From Neglectibacter timonensis (GTDB lineage Bacteria; Bacillota; Clostridia; Oscillospirales; Acutalibacteraceae), in the NCBI RefSeq assembly GCF_900048895.1, contig NZ_LT160637.1, positions 67,385 to 131,384 on the forward strand: DNA of 64,000 nucleotides, in the 5' to 3' direction. This document shows positions 43,097 to 50,473 of this stretch, piece after piece. Position numbers and translations under genes: made by a program. Numbering within the stretch: the first letter of the stretch is position 1; every line of letters begins with the position of its first letter. The notes below the pieces were generated by a model, which did not search any database, had not been told where the DNA came from, and saw only the letters and a list, made by a program, of their open reading frames with translations.

Positions 43097-44020
43097 TTAC
43101 CGTTCCTGTTCTTTCTGCCTGCCCGCGCGTGAGAGGCCCATGGCCCTTGCCATGCGCCCGTTGATCTCCTTAAACGTGTCGCGCATATCGGTGAGGGCTG
43201 CCGGGATTTCCTCCTTGGGGTCTTGCCCCTGAAGCACGCCGTCCAGCCGGGAGATGTTGTAGCCTCCCGCTTCCACGCCGTACCTCTGGCAGAGCATATA
43301 GCTGACGGCATAGGCTTTGTAGCCTTCGGTTTCGCGGGAATACTCTGCGTTGCTGCGGGCAAGCTGGGCATTGGCAAGCTCCAGAGAGACGCAGCGGAAG
43401 ATGTCCGGCGCGTCCATGCCCTTTTTCACCAGGATGGCGTTCTGTTCCGGGTCGAACATGGCCCCGCGCCCCTGGCCGGGCAGCTCCTCCACCGCGCGGA
43501 TGGGCACGGGGGAATTGCTGATGAGGGCCTTTAAGAGCAGGCGGTCGTCGTAGCTCACCTGGGGCTGGGCCTCGTCCCGCGCCGTGGTCTGGGAAATGTC
43601 AAAGACCTCCTTGGCATAGAAGTTCTGGCCCACGCTGCCGTCCTCGCGGCGGTATGCCTTGCCCGGCTCTAAAATGATGATGGGCAGGCGCTTTTCCTCT
43701 TCCAGAATCTCAACGCCCTGGGAAGCCCACTCCTTGTAGCCGCCCACACGTTTAGCGTTGGGGCATTGCTCCCCGATGAGGATGGCGTTGCGGGCGGAGT
43801 GGAAGGGGAAGCGGCTCTGGGTGTCCAGATATGCCTTCATGTCGCCGTGCCCTTCGGAAAACGCGCCGAACACCCTGTCCAGGGTGGCGTAGGCTTCCTT
43901 GCGCTGCTTTTCCTCGCGGATCTGCCACCACTGTTTTTTCGGCTTCTCCTTTTGCGGCTCCGGCTTCTCGGTGGCCTCCGGCTGGGGCTGCTGTTCAAAC
44001 AGATCGTCAAAGTTATTCAT
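43097..44020 (-). CDS. ArdC/LtrC-like protein with degenerate zincin motif
   Basis: A 307-aa protein. Residues of about 40-120 (AFSEGHGDMKAYLDTQSRF, SARNAILIGEQCP, GYKEWASQGV) match the ssDNA-binding N-domain of ArdC-type anti-restriction proteins. The C-terminal half has the layout of their metallopeptidase-like domain, but where an HExxH would be expected the sequence reads VSLELANAQLARSNAEY, with no metal-binding His. So it probably binds DNA without peptidase activity. Located upstream of VirD4. Confidence 0.7.
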   Translation of the reverse strand: MNNFDDLFEQQPQPEATEKPEPQKEKPKKQWWQIREEKQRKEAYATLDRVFGAFSEGHGDMKAYLDTQSRFPFHSARNAILIGEQCPNAKRVGGYKEWASQGVEILEEEKRLPIIILEPGKAYRREDGSVGQNFYAKEVFDISQTTARDEAQPQVSYDDRLLLKALISNSPVPIRAVEELPGQGRGAMFDPEQNAILVKKGMDAPDIFRCVSLELANAQLARSNAEYSRETEGYKAYAVSYMLCQRYGVEAGGYNISRLDGVLQGQDPKEEIPAALTDMRDTFKEINGRMARAMGLSRAGRQKEQER

Positions 44021-44026
44021 GGCCGA

Positions 44027-44839
44027 TTACCTCTCTTTCGATTTTGGTTTCTTTTTGGGCTTGGGCGGCTGGTGCCGCGTGGTTTTCTGGGCCGCCCTCT
44101 TTTGGGGTGCAGCCGGTTCCTCCCTCTTTGCAGCCTCCGCCTCTTTCTTCCGCTGGGCCTGGATGTCACGAAGCTCCTGACGGACAGACGGCTTCTGCGG
44201 CTCATCAGAAGTACCCCTTGCGGACTTGCTGCTGTTCTCTGAGATAGGCGCGGACGGATGGGATTTTTCCTCCGCTGGGGTAAAAGGGACGCTTTTCTCC
44301 GCAGAGGGGTTTTCCGGCTGGCTTTTCTCTTTTTGGGCTGGTTTTTCCATCAGCTCGTCTAAGAGCCTGTCGTCCTCGCTCTTTTCCGGGGCGGCTTTTT
44401 CCGGGGCCTGCGGCTCGCCGCCGCGCTCCTCGCGGGATTTTTCGATGTCCTCCTTGATGGACGCCGTATCCACCACCGTGAGGTTGAACTTATCCACGAT
44501 CCGGTTGGCCCTCGCCGCGTCGTCCTCGAACACCAGGATGTCGATGGTATCGTCCCCCTTCCTCACCGGGATGGGGGCATACAAAATGCCGTAGCCCTTG
44601 GCCTGCCTGGCAAACTCCGGGCAGTCCTCTTTTTTGAGGGTGTAAACCTTTAAGGGCCGCTTTTCCCGCAGCATGGCCTCAATGCGGGCCTTGCCTTTTG
44701 TTTTCTTCTGGTCTTTCAAAATGGTATAAAGGGCTGCGGCCAGATTTTTAGCGGCAACGCCGGTGATCTTAAGGGCAACCTCCGCGCCCTCAAGGCTCAT
44801 GCGCACCACCTGCTCCGCCGCGTCGCCTGCGTGATTCAT
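44027..44839 (-). CDS. pcfB: PcfB-family conjugation protein
   Basis: A 270-aa protein. Residues 1-140 match the PcfB/DUF3801 family (VALKITGVAAKNLAAALYTIL, MLREKRPLKVYTLKKEDCPEFARQAK), which in pCF10 helps load the relaxosome onto the coupling protein. The remaining 130 residues are a disordered Lys/Glu/Pro tail. The gene sits 6 bp after the relaxase gene, in keeping with that role. Confidence 0.85.
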   Translation of the reverse strand: MNHAGDAAEQVVRMSLEGAEVALKITGVAAKNLAAALYTILKDQKKTKGKARIEAMLREKRPLKVYTLKKEDCPEFARQAKGYGILYAPIPVRKGDDTIDILVFEDDAARANRIVDKFNLTVVDTASIKEDIEKSREERGGEPQAPEKAAPEKSEDDRLLDELMEKPAQKEKSQPENPSAEKSVPFTPAEEKSHPSAPISENSSKSARGTSDEPQKPSVRQELRDIQAQRKKEAEAAKREEPAAPQKRAAQKTTRHQPPKPKKKPKSKER

Positions 44840-44845
44840 AACCGA

Positions 44846-46282
44846 TCATCTCCTTTCCAGCCGTTTCCTCCGGCCTTGTTCCTCGCGGGTTTTCTCTGTT
44901 TTTCCAGCCTGCTGTTCCTCGCGGGCAGCCCGTATCTTTTCTTTGAGGGAGAGGGAGCGCGCCGCAATGTCCTCACACAGCTTCACCTCCCGGCGCAGGG
45001 CTTTGATCTGCGCAGAAAGGGCGGAAACCTCCGCCCGGATTTGTTCCTGCCGGGCAGGGTCGGCAAGCGCCTCCTTGGTGCGCAGCTTCCGGTACAGGTT
45101 TTTCCGCTGTTCGGTCAGGCTGACAAGCCGGGCTTCCACATCCGATTGGTAGGCGCTGAGTTGCTCCAGGGTGTCAACGCGCTGGCGGGAAAGCAGCCTT
45201 GCCTCGTCCGTCAATTCCTCTGCCCGGATCAAGTCATTCCGCAGCGCGTGGGGCACATGGCCCCGCTGCCGGTTCTGCTTTTGGGGGAATACCCCTAAAA
45301 GGTAGCAGTAGTGGAAGTAGAGGGCGCGAAAGCCCGTGACCTTCCTGGCCTGCTTCAAGTCCCCCAAAAGCCTGCACCGCCTCGGCTCCGGCGTTTCCAC
45401 CCTCTGAGGGCGGCGCTGGGCCAGAATCCGTTTGCGGATGTTCTCCAGAGAGTAGTCCTCGCCTAAATTGCGCACCAATTTCCTGCCATGGGGCCGGTCG
45501 TAAGGGCGCACCGTGATGTCTTTCCCCACCTTGATGTCGTAGCCCATCTGCCGCAGGCGGTAAAAAAACTGCCTCTCCGTCATCGACTGGCGGATGGCAG
45601 CGTCTACATCGGCTTTGATGAGGGAGAGATAAGTGGGGCGGCCCTCCTGCTCGGCCCGCCATTCCCCGTAGTGTTTGGATTTTCCACGCTTTGGATTTTC
45701 AATGACAGAAAGCCCATACTCCCGGCACAGCCGGTCAGATTCCCTCTGCATGTCGAAGTAATCCTTTTCCGTGCGGTGGTATTTGATCCCGTCGAGAAAC
45801 GAAACCGTGTTCACCACAAAATGGTTGTGCAGGTGGTGGGCCTTGTCTAAATGGGTGGCAACCAGCACCTGGTATTTCTCGCCCCACAATGCCTTTGCCA
45901 GCTTCAGCCCGATCTCGTGGGCCATTTCCGGGGTGGCCTCGCCGGGGGCAAAGCTCTGGTAGCCGTGGTAGGCTACGGTGCCTTCCTCCTTGCCGAACCG
46001 CTTTTTGACGGCGATCATCTCATCGCGGGCGGTGGTGGGGCTGCAATTCACCCCGGACACAAACCGCTGCATGACGGGCACATCCTCATCGTCCACCGCA
46101 ATCTTTCCCGTTTTCTTCTGCTGGACGGCGTACTCAATCACATCGGAGAGGCCCTGGGCCTCCTTGCCGTCCATGCCCTGTTTCTCGTAGGCGGCAGGGT
46201 TTTCGGTCTTATCCGGGTTTTCGATATAGATGAGAACCTTGCCCAGCCAGCCGTTCACCCGCCAGATAGACGTGGTAGCCAT
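44846..46282 (-). CDS. Relaxase (MobA/VirD2-like nuclease)
   Basis: A 478-aa nicking enzyme for conjugative transfer. The N-terminal 300 residues hold the relaxase fold with the metal-binding His cluster HLDKAHHLHNHFV near residue 150 and an early Tyr-rich region (LIYIENPDKT, VIEYAV) containing candidate nucleophiles. The C-terminal 120 residues form a coiled coil (SAQIKALRREVKLCED). It resembles the relaxases of Tn1549-type ICEs. It is translated right after MobC (4 bp gap) and next to the candidate oriT. Confidence 0.92.
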   Translation of the reverse strand: MATTSIWRVNGWLGKVLIYIENPDKTENPAAYEKQGMDGKEAQGLSDVIEYAVQQKKTGKIAVDDEDVPVMQRFVSGVNCSPTTARDEMIAVKKRFGKEEGTVAYHGYQSFAPGEATPEMAHEIGLKLAKALWGEKYQVLVATHLDKAHHLHNHFVVNTVSFLDGIKYHRTEKDYFDMQRESDRLCREYGLSVIENPKRGKSKHYGEWRAEQEGRPTYLSLIKADVDAAIRQSMTERQFFYRLRQMGYDIKVGKDITVRPYDRPHGRKLVRNLGEDYSLENIRKRILAQRRPQRVETPEPRRCRLLGDLKQARKVTGFRALYFHYCYLLGVFPQKQNRQRGHVPHALRNDLIRAEELTDEARLLSRQRVDTLEQLSAYQSDVEARLVSLTEQRKNLYRKLRTKEALADPARQEQIRAEVSALSAQIKALRREVKLCEDIAARSLSLKEKIRAAREEQQAGKTEKTREEQGRRKRLERR

Positions 46283-46286
46283 TGCT

Positions 46287-46616
46287 TTACTCCATAGGCT
46301 TTGGCAAAATCACCGCCCTGGTGATGTCCCGGATGAGCTGGTCAAACTTCCGTGTTTCTTCCTCGTAGCGGCGCTCGTCTATGACGCCCAGCACATGGGC
46401 TTTCTGGGCGATCTGGTTTAAGTTGTTTCCAATGCCGTGCAACTCCCGTATAAAGTCAAAGTATGCCGGGGGCGGCGCGTCCTGGGGAACCAGGCCGTTT
46501 ATCAGGTGGCGCAGGTACACCTCGCGGGAAAGCCCGCTGCGCTTCACCTTTTTGTTGAAGGCTTCCGCCTCTTTTTTGTCCAGCCAAAACTGGACGTGTA
46601 CGTTGCGTTTTCTCAT
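46287..46616 (-). CDS. mobC: MobC-like relaxosome accessory protein
   Basis: A 109-aa protein with an N-terminal ribbon-helix-helix region (RNVHVQFWLDKKEAEAFNKKVKRSG) and the conserved MobC helix ELHGIGNNLNQIAQKAHVLG. It helps melt oriT and position the relaxase. ATG at 46616 has GGAGGA and overlaps the upstream small gene's stop. Confidence 0.87.
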   Translation of the reverse strand: MRKRNVHVQFWLDKKEAEAFNKKVKRSGLSREVYLRHLINGLVPQDAPPPAYFDFIRELHGIGNNLNQIAQKAHVLGVIDERRYEEETRKFDQLIRDITRAVILPKPME

Positions 46617-46726
46617 TCCTCCGAATCCTCCTTCCTGCCTAAGCGGTTGATTTGAAGCAGGCACATAATCAGCACGCCGAACACGCCGCCCAGCAGAAAC
46701 CCAATGGCAAAAAACAATCCTTCCAT
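46613..46726 (-). CDS. 37-aa single-helix membrane protein (DUF3789-like)
   Basis: Short gene starting MEGLFFAIGFLLGGVFGVLI with a charged tail ending RKEDSEE; TGA overlaps the mobC ATG. One transmembrane helix. Matches the small DUF3789-type proteins that precede mobC in this ICE family. SD GGAGGTTT is upstream. It is too short for most gene callers, but its coupling to mobC is clear. Confidence 0.72.
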   Translation of the reverse strand: MEGLFFAIGFLLGGVFGVLIMCLLQINRLGRKEDSEE

Positions 46727-46750
46727 AGAAAACCTCCGTTCTGATAAAGG

Positions 46751-46845
46751 GGTATTAGGGGGCGTTCCCCCTAACAAGCTGCCTTTGTGGTATCACAAAG
46801 GCGATGCTTGCTGGTACATATACATTCCATTCCCCGCAGGGGAAT
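46751..46845. other. oriT: Candidate origin of transfer (oriT)
   Basis: Three hairpins in 95 bp just upstream of the mobC-relaxase unit: TTAGGGGG/CCCCCTAA (46755-46762 with 46767-46774), GCCTTTGTG/CACAAAGGC (46781-46789 with 46794-46802, extended by AAGC/GCTT) and ATTCCCC/GGGGAAT (46829-46835 with 46839-46845). The position before the relaxase genes and the lack of T-runs favour oriT over terminators. The nic site is not identified. Confidence 0.65.
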
Positions 46846-46867
46846 ACCGAACGCCCGAAAAAACAAT

Positions 46868-47059
46868 TCATCGTTCGCCCCGGTCGCGGCTGCGGCCTCT
46901 GGGGTAGAACTCCACATCCCTGAAGCTGTCTGCGTCCAGGATATATTCGCCGTTTTTCCATCGCTCTTCCACCATCCGGCGGTCCTCCTCGCGGCTCGCT
47001 GCCTCCACCGTGACCGTCATTTCCATCGTCTCTCGAATTGCAATGTCATACTCGTTCAT
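46868..47059 (-). CDS. DpnD/PcfM-family small protein
   Basis: A 63-aa protein (MNEYDIAIRETMEMTVTVEA then VEERWKNGEYILDADSF) matching the DpnD/PcfM family found near oriT in conjugative elements. ATG at 47059 follows AAAGGAG. It lies between the terminator of the HipA-like gene and the candidate oriT. Confidence 0.78.
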   Translation of the reverse strand: MNEYDIAIRETMEMTVTVEAASREEDRRMVEERWKNGEYILDADSFRDVEFYPRGRSRDRGER

Positions 47060-47096
47060 TGGCCTGCACTCCTTTCTGATTCTAAACTTGGGCAAC

Positions 47097-47126
47097 AAAA
47101 AAGAGCGCCCTTTTTCAGAACGCTCT
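47097..47126 (-). terminator. Terminator of the XRE-HipA-like gene
   Basis: AGAGCG/CGCTCT stem (47102-47107 with 47121-47126) followed by TTTTT on the minus strand. It isolates the HipA-like gene from the DpnD gene downstream. Confidence 0.75.
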
Positions 47127-47145
47127 CCAATCGGATGTTTTAATT

Positions 47146-48543
47146 TCATCTTGCCTTTTCCTGTTTTTGACGGCGGCGGGTGGGGATGGCAAGGAGCTTC
47201 CGCACTCGGCCCTCCAGGTGCTTCTCAATGGCCTGCAAGTGTTCCTCCGGCAGATTGAGGCTTTCATGCCGTTTGAACCGGAAGCCGATCATCCGCCGAA
47301 GCTGCTCTTTCTGTCTGGCCCCCATGACCTCCGCGCACACCTCCTCATAGGAGATGTTGTAGGGGTTGGAACGGGTTTTCGCATACTCGTCCAGATGGGC
47401 ATAGTCCTCTTTTCCCGCATAGCAGAACAAGGAAAGCCCGTTGTCAAAGACAGGGGCCGGGGCGATAATCTTCCCACTGTGGTTGTCACGCAGAACGCCG
47501 AAGTTGCCAAAGTGCCGATCCTCGTTGTAGATCAGCGCGTCGAACACCAGCATACTGCAAAGCTGCTCGGAAAACTCCGTCCCCAGCTTCTCGTACCAGG
47601 CAAGGCAGGCAGCTATTCCTCCGGTGCGCACAATCCGCCCAATGGGGATATATGCCGTGTCGATGTTCGTAAACAGCTCACACTTCGAGGCCGTAATGCC
47701 TTTCCAGTTCTCCAGATCGTAGTGGACGGCGTTTAACCCCATGGTTTCCGCAACCTGCGACGCATAGTATTCGCAGTAGGGTTCCCGGCCTGCGTTGGAC
47801 GCGCCGGTGGTGCCGCCTTTATAAAGATAAATCCCGTCCTGCTCCACATAGCGCCACGCTTTGGGCAGCATACCGCCTGTGGTAAGCTCCGGGGAAGTGG
47901 TAAATGCCTGACGGCTTCCGCCCGCGCCGGTGTAGGCCACCAGGGCCAGAATCTCGGAAAAGCGGTTTTCATAAAGGTTGTATTGGGAAAACTTCCCCTC
48001 AAACCCCTCCGGCACCACCCAATAGCTGTCGTTCAAAGACAGCCCCTTGCAAACGTCAATGATCCCCTTGGTATCGTTATGGCTGAGGCCCAGGGTTTTC
48101 AGAATCTCATCCACAAAGGCGCGGTTTTTGGGAATCACCCGCCGCTCCAGCCAGTGAATAACGCCCTCGCCGGTGCGCTCCATATCCAGGGGCAGTAAGT
48201 GGGTCTGTTCCTCATTGGTATAAAGGATTTCGGCCACCAGGCCGGACAATCCCTGCTTCTCCATTGAAAAGCGCATAAGCTCCGTGTCGTAGATACGCAG
48301 ACTGTAAATGTTGCTCATAGGTTCCTCCTTGTCGTCCAAAAGAAGGGAAACGTCTTTCCCCAGCGCGGACGCAATCTTCAAAATCATATCCAGCGTGGGA
48401 TTCTGCACACCGCTTTCCAGGCGGCAGATATTGGAGCGCTGGGTTCCCACACGCCTTGCAAGCTCCGCCTGAGAAACGCCCTGTTCCAGCCGGGCCTCTA
48501 CAAGCTGGGCAATAATTTTTTGCCGTCCATGCAGTTCATCCAT
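47146..48543 (-). CDS. XRE-HipA-like single-chain fusion
   Basis: A 465-aa protein. Residues 10-70 are a Cro/C1 HTH (VSQAELARRVGTQRSNICRLESG), the domain of the antitoxin HipB. The rest resembles the HipA kinase: a YLYKGGTTGASNAGREPYCEYYASQVAETMG nucleotide-binding part, the catalytic FDALIYNEDRHFGNFGVL (Asp, Asn and DRH) and the metal-binding APVFDNGLS. In HipBA these are two proteins. Here toxin-like and antitoxin-like parts are one chain, behind an 11-bp inverted-repeat operator (48559-48586). It may be a self-regulated kinase or a repressor built on a kinase scaffold. Confidence 0.8.
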   Translation of the reverse strand: MDELHGRQKIIAQLVEARLEQGVSQAELARRVGTQRSNICRLESGVQNPTLDMILKIASALGKDVSLLLDDKEEPMSNIYSLRIYDTELMRFSMEKQGLSGLVAEILYTNEEQTHLLPLDMERTGEGVIHWLERRVIPKNRAFVDEILKTLGLSHNDTKGIIDVCKGLSLNDSYWVVPEGFEGKFSQYNLYENRFSEILALVAYTGAGGSRQAFTTSPELTTGGMLPKAWRYVEQDGIYLYKGGTTGASNAGREPYCEYYASQVAETMGLNAVHYDLENWKGITASKCELFTNIDTAYIPIGRIVRTGGIAACLAWYEKLGTEFSEQLCSMLVFDALIYNEDRHFGNFGVLRDNHSGKIIAPAPVFDNGLSLFCYAGKEDYAHLDEYAKTRSNPYNISYEEVCAEVMGARQKEQLRRMIGFRFKRHESLNLPEEHLQAIEKHLEGRVRKLLAIPTRRRQKQEKAR

Positions 48544-48558
48544 GTTCTCACCTCGTCT

Positions 48559-48586
48559 ATAATGTTATCATAAAAGATAACATTAT
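48559..48586. promoter_or_regulatory. Operator palindrome of the XRE-HipA-like gene
   Basis: ATAATGTTATC (48559-48569) and GATAACATTAT (48576-48586), a perfect 11-bp inverted repeat with a 6-base spacer, overlaps a TTGTCA-N17-TATCTT promoter on the minus strand and ends 16 bp before the ATG. This is the expected layout for autorepression by the N-terminal HTH. Confidence 0.75.
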
Positions 48587-48615
48587 GCAAGGCGAATGAC
48601 AATATCACCTTTCGC

Positions 48616-49587
48616 TCATCGTTCTTGCTCCTTTCCTTTCGCGCCCCGGATAGGAATACCCAGCCTTCGGCACAGGTAGTCGTTCACATCCTTTCCCCTG
48701 GGCGGCGGGCAGTTTTTGACCTCGTATTCTTTGGAGATCACTGTCTGGATGGCTTCGGCGGCCATCCTGCCGGGGCCGTCGTTGTCCAGATGGAGATAGA
48801 CGGTTTTCACATGAGGATAATCCTCTAAAAAACGGGTGAGGGCCACAGGCAGCTTGCTCTCCGCAATCTTTTTCTTCGGCTGATATACCCCGGCCAAAGA
48901 CAGCAGGTTGTGCTGTTTCCAGTCGATTCCGTCCAGCCTGCAAAGGCTGGCATAGGACATGACATCAATGGCACACTCACACAGATGGACAGCCGGATTT
49001 TTCCCGCAGGCGGGCAGGGCAAAGGAATAGTGCTTGTCGCTGCCGCTTAAATCCCCGTGGAACCGGCCCTCGCTGATCCCTCGCAGGCAGCCAAACCGCG
49101 CTTTTCCGGTTTTGTCAAAGCCGACGAACACCACATTTCCATGGCCCTTATTCCGGCTCTCATAAATGCGCCCGGTCTGGACGCAGAAGTCCAGCACCTC
49201 CATGGAAATCCCACGGCCTTTGAGGTAGTCCAGCATAGCCTGGTTGTTTGGGGCGGGCGGCGGCAAAAGCAGGTGCTTCGGTTTTTCTTCCCTTGGAACG
49301 GACGTAAAGGACGGCGGCGGGGCGGCAGCCCTGCCGGCAACGGCCTCCATTGCCTCCATGAAAGAACAGCCCTTGACTTTGATGAGGTAGTCCAGCGCGC
49401 TGTAACCGCCGATCCCACGGGAAAACCAGCACCATTTGCCATTGGAAATACGCAGGCTGTCGTGTTCCCTGGTGCAGTAGACATTGCCGGAAACATGGAC
49501 AAGCTCCTGCGGCTCACAGGCTTGTAGATAGGTGAACAAGTCCACCTCCCGCGCTTTTTCGATCTCCTCCTGGTTGTAAAAAGGCAT
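48616..49587 (-). CDS. DUF3991/Toprim primase-like protein
   Basis: A 323-aa protein with an N-terminal zinc-finger-like part resembling DUF3991 (VYCTREHDSLRISNGKWCWFSRGIGG) and a C-terminal Toprim domain: HLCECAIDVMSYASL carries the acidic nucleotidyl-transfer Glu and VYLHLDNDGPG the DxD-type metal site. Such proteins in ICEs are thought to prime or process single-stranded DNA after transfer. ATG at 49587 is chosen as the conserved start (MPFYNQEEIEKA); the upstream start lies in a long hairpin. Confidence 0.8.
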   Translation of the reverse strand: MPFYNQEEIEKAREVDLFTYLQACEPQELVHVSGNVYCTREHDSLRISNGKWCWFSRGIGGYSALDYLIKVKGCSFMEAMEAVAGRAAAPPPSFTSVPREEKPKHLLLPPPAPNNQAMLDYLKGRGISMEVLDFCVQTGRIYESRNKGHGNVVFVGFDKTGKARFGCLRGISEGRFHGDLSGSDKHYSFALPACGKNPAVHLCECAIDVMSYASLCRLDGIDWKQHNLLSLAGVYQPKKKIAESKLPVALTRFLEDYPHVKTVYLHLDNDGPGRMAAEAIQTVISKEYEVKNCPPPRGKDVNDYLCRRLGIPIRGAKGKEQER

Positions 49588-49594
49588 AAAAAAA

Positions 49595-49666
49595 TACAGC
49601 CCCCTTCCCATAGCCACAAATTAGCTGCCCGCATGGGGCAACCGGCTATGTAAAGGGGGCTGTATT
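49595..49666. repeat. Long inverted repeat upstream of the primase-like gene
   Basis: ATACAGCCCCCTT(CCC)ATAGCC near 49595-49617 pairs with GGCTATGTAAAGGGGGCTGTAT near 49644-49666, about 22 bp with three mismatches, loop about 25 bases. It covers the ribosome-binding region of the primase-like gene, so it could fold over the start and limit translation. Confidence 0.65.
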
Positions 49667-49673
49667 CTTCGGA

Positions 49674-49707
49674 TATGTAAAAGGCCGACTGGACTATTCC
49701 AATCGGC
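49674..49707. repeat. 34-bp hairpin direct repeat, copy A
   Basis: Begins TATGTAAAAGGCCGACTGGA and closes with TCCAATCGGC, forming a GCCGACTGGA/TCCAATCGGC-type stem with TTTTAC on the minus strand. It matches copy B at 50431-50464 in about 31 of 34 positions. Located 22 bp past the methyltransferase stop, where it also serves as its terminator. Confidence 0.78.
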
Positions 49708-49728
49708 CCCGTGAAAGCGTACAATTAT

Positions 49729-50352
49729 TTATTTCATCGCCATGATACAAAGCCGATGCTTTGTTTCGTCATGGTCAACGATAATCTTTGAAAAGCCAGC
49801 GTCTTTCAAAAAATTAGAAAGCTGTGCTTTATCAAAAATCTGCAAGCCCTCTATGACATCCAGCCACTTTTCATCACTTCTATTTGTACCGTCAGATTCA
49901 TTTACAATCAAAAACAAGCCATTCGGTTTTAATACTCGACAGACTTCCCGGAAACTTTCTGTAGGCCCCGGCCAAAAATAGACGGTTTCAAAGGCTGTGG
50001 CCAGATCAAAACTATTTTCTGAAAAAGGCAGTGTAGCGACATCTCCCTGCAATACCTGGCACCTCTTATGTTGGATTTCCCGCCGATTGACCTGTTTTGT
50101 TTTTTCTACGGACACCTCAGAATAATCCAACGCGGTCAACGTCGCCTTTGGAAAATTATTAAGAAGCTGGGCCGCATTGCGTCCGCCACCGCAGCCTAAT
50201 TCTATGATCGTCTGGGGCTGGATAGAAGATAAATGCCTTATGCCCCAGTCGGACACCCCCGCATGAGCTTTATTCATTCCGCTTACCATCATCTTTCCTA
50301 ATATCCCGTCCGGCTTCCGGGTATTACTAAAATATTTTTTTATCAGTCCCAT
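49729..50352 (-). CDS. Class I SAM-dependent methyltransferase (cargo)
   Basis: A 207-aa soluble methyltransferase of the Methyltransf_11/UbiE type. Motif I IELGCGGGRNA (about residues 50-60), acidic end of motif II ALDYSEVSVEKTK, QGDVATLPF and the CRVLKPNGLFLIV post-motif. The substrate is unknown. Base composition is more AT-rich than the flanking ICE genes and the gene lies between two copies of a 34-bp repeat, so it looks like an inserted cargo gene. Confidence 0.85.
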   Translation of the reverse strand: MGLIKKYFSNTRKPDGILGKMMVSGMNKAHAGVSDWGIRHLSSIQPQTIIELGCGGGRNAAQLLNNFPKATLTALDYSEVSVEKTKQVNRREIQHKRCQVLQGDVATLPFSENSFDLATAFETVYFWPGPTESFREVCRVLKPNGLFLIVNESDGTNRSDEKWLDVIEGLQIFDKAQLSNFLKDAGFSKIIVDHDETKHRLCIMAMK

Positions 50353-50430
50353 TTTCCTTACCTCTGAAATGAATTAGTTGTAGCTAACCGCTTTTATTAT
50401 ACAGCACTTTTTTGAAAAAGTCCATCTTGG

Positions 50431-50464
50431 TATGTAAAAGGCCGACTGGATTGCTCCAATCGGC
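50431..50464. repeat. 34-bp hairpin direct repeat, copy B
   Basis: Second copy of the repeat at 49674-49707 (same orientation, about 3 differences). It is placed 10 bp after the stop of the giant helicase gene, on whose strand it makes a stem followed by TTTTACATACC, i.e. its terminator. Confidence 0.78.
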
Positions 50465-50473
50465 ACAGGGGAA

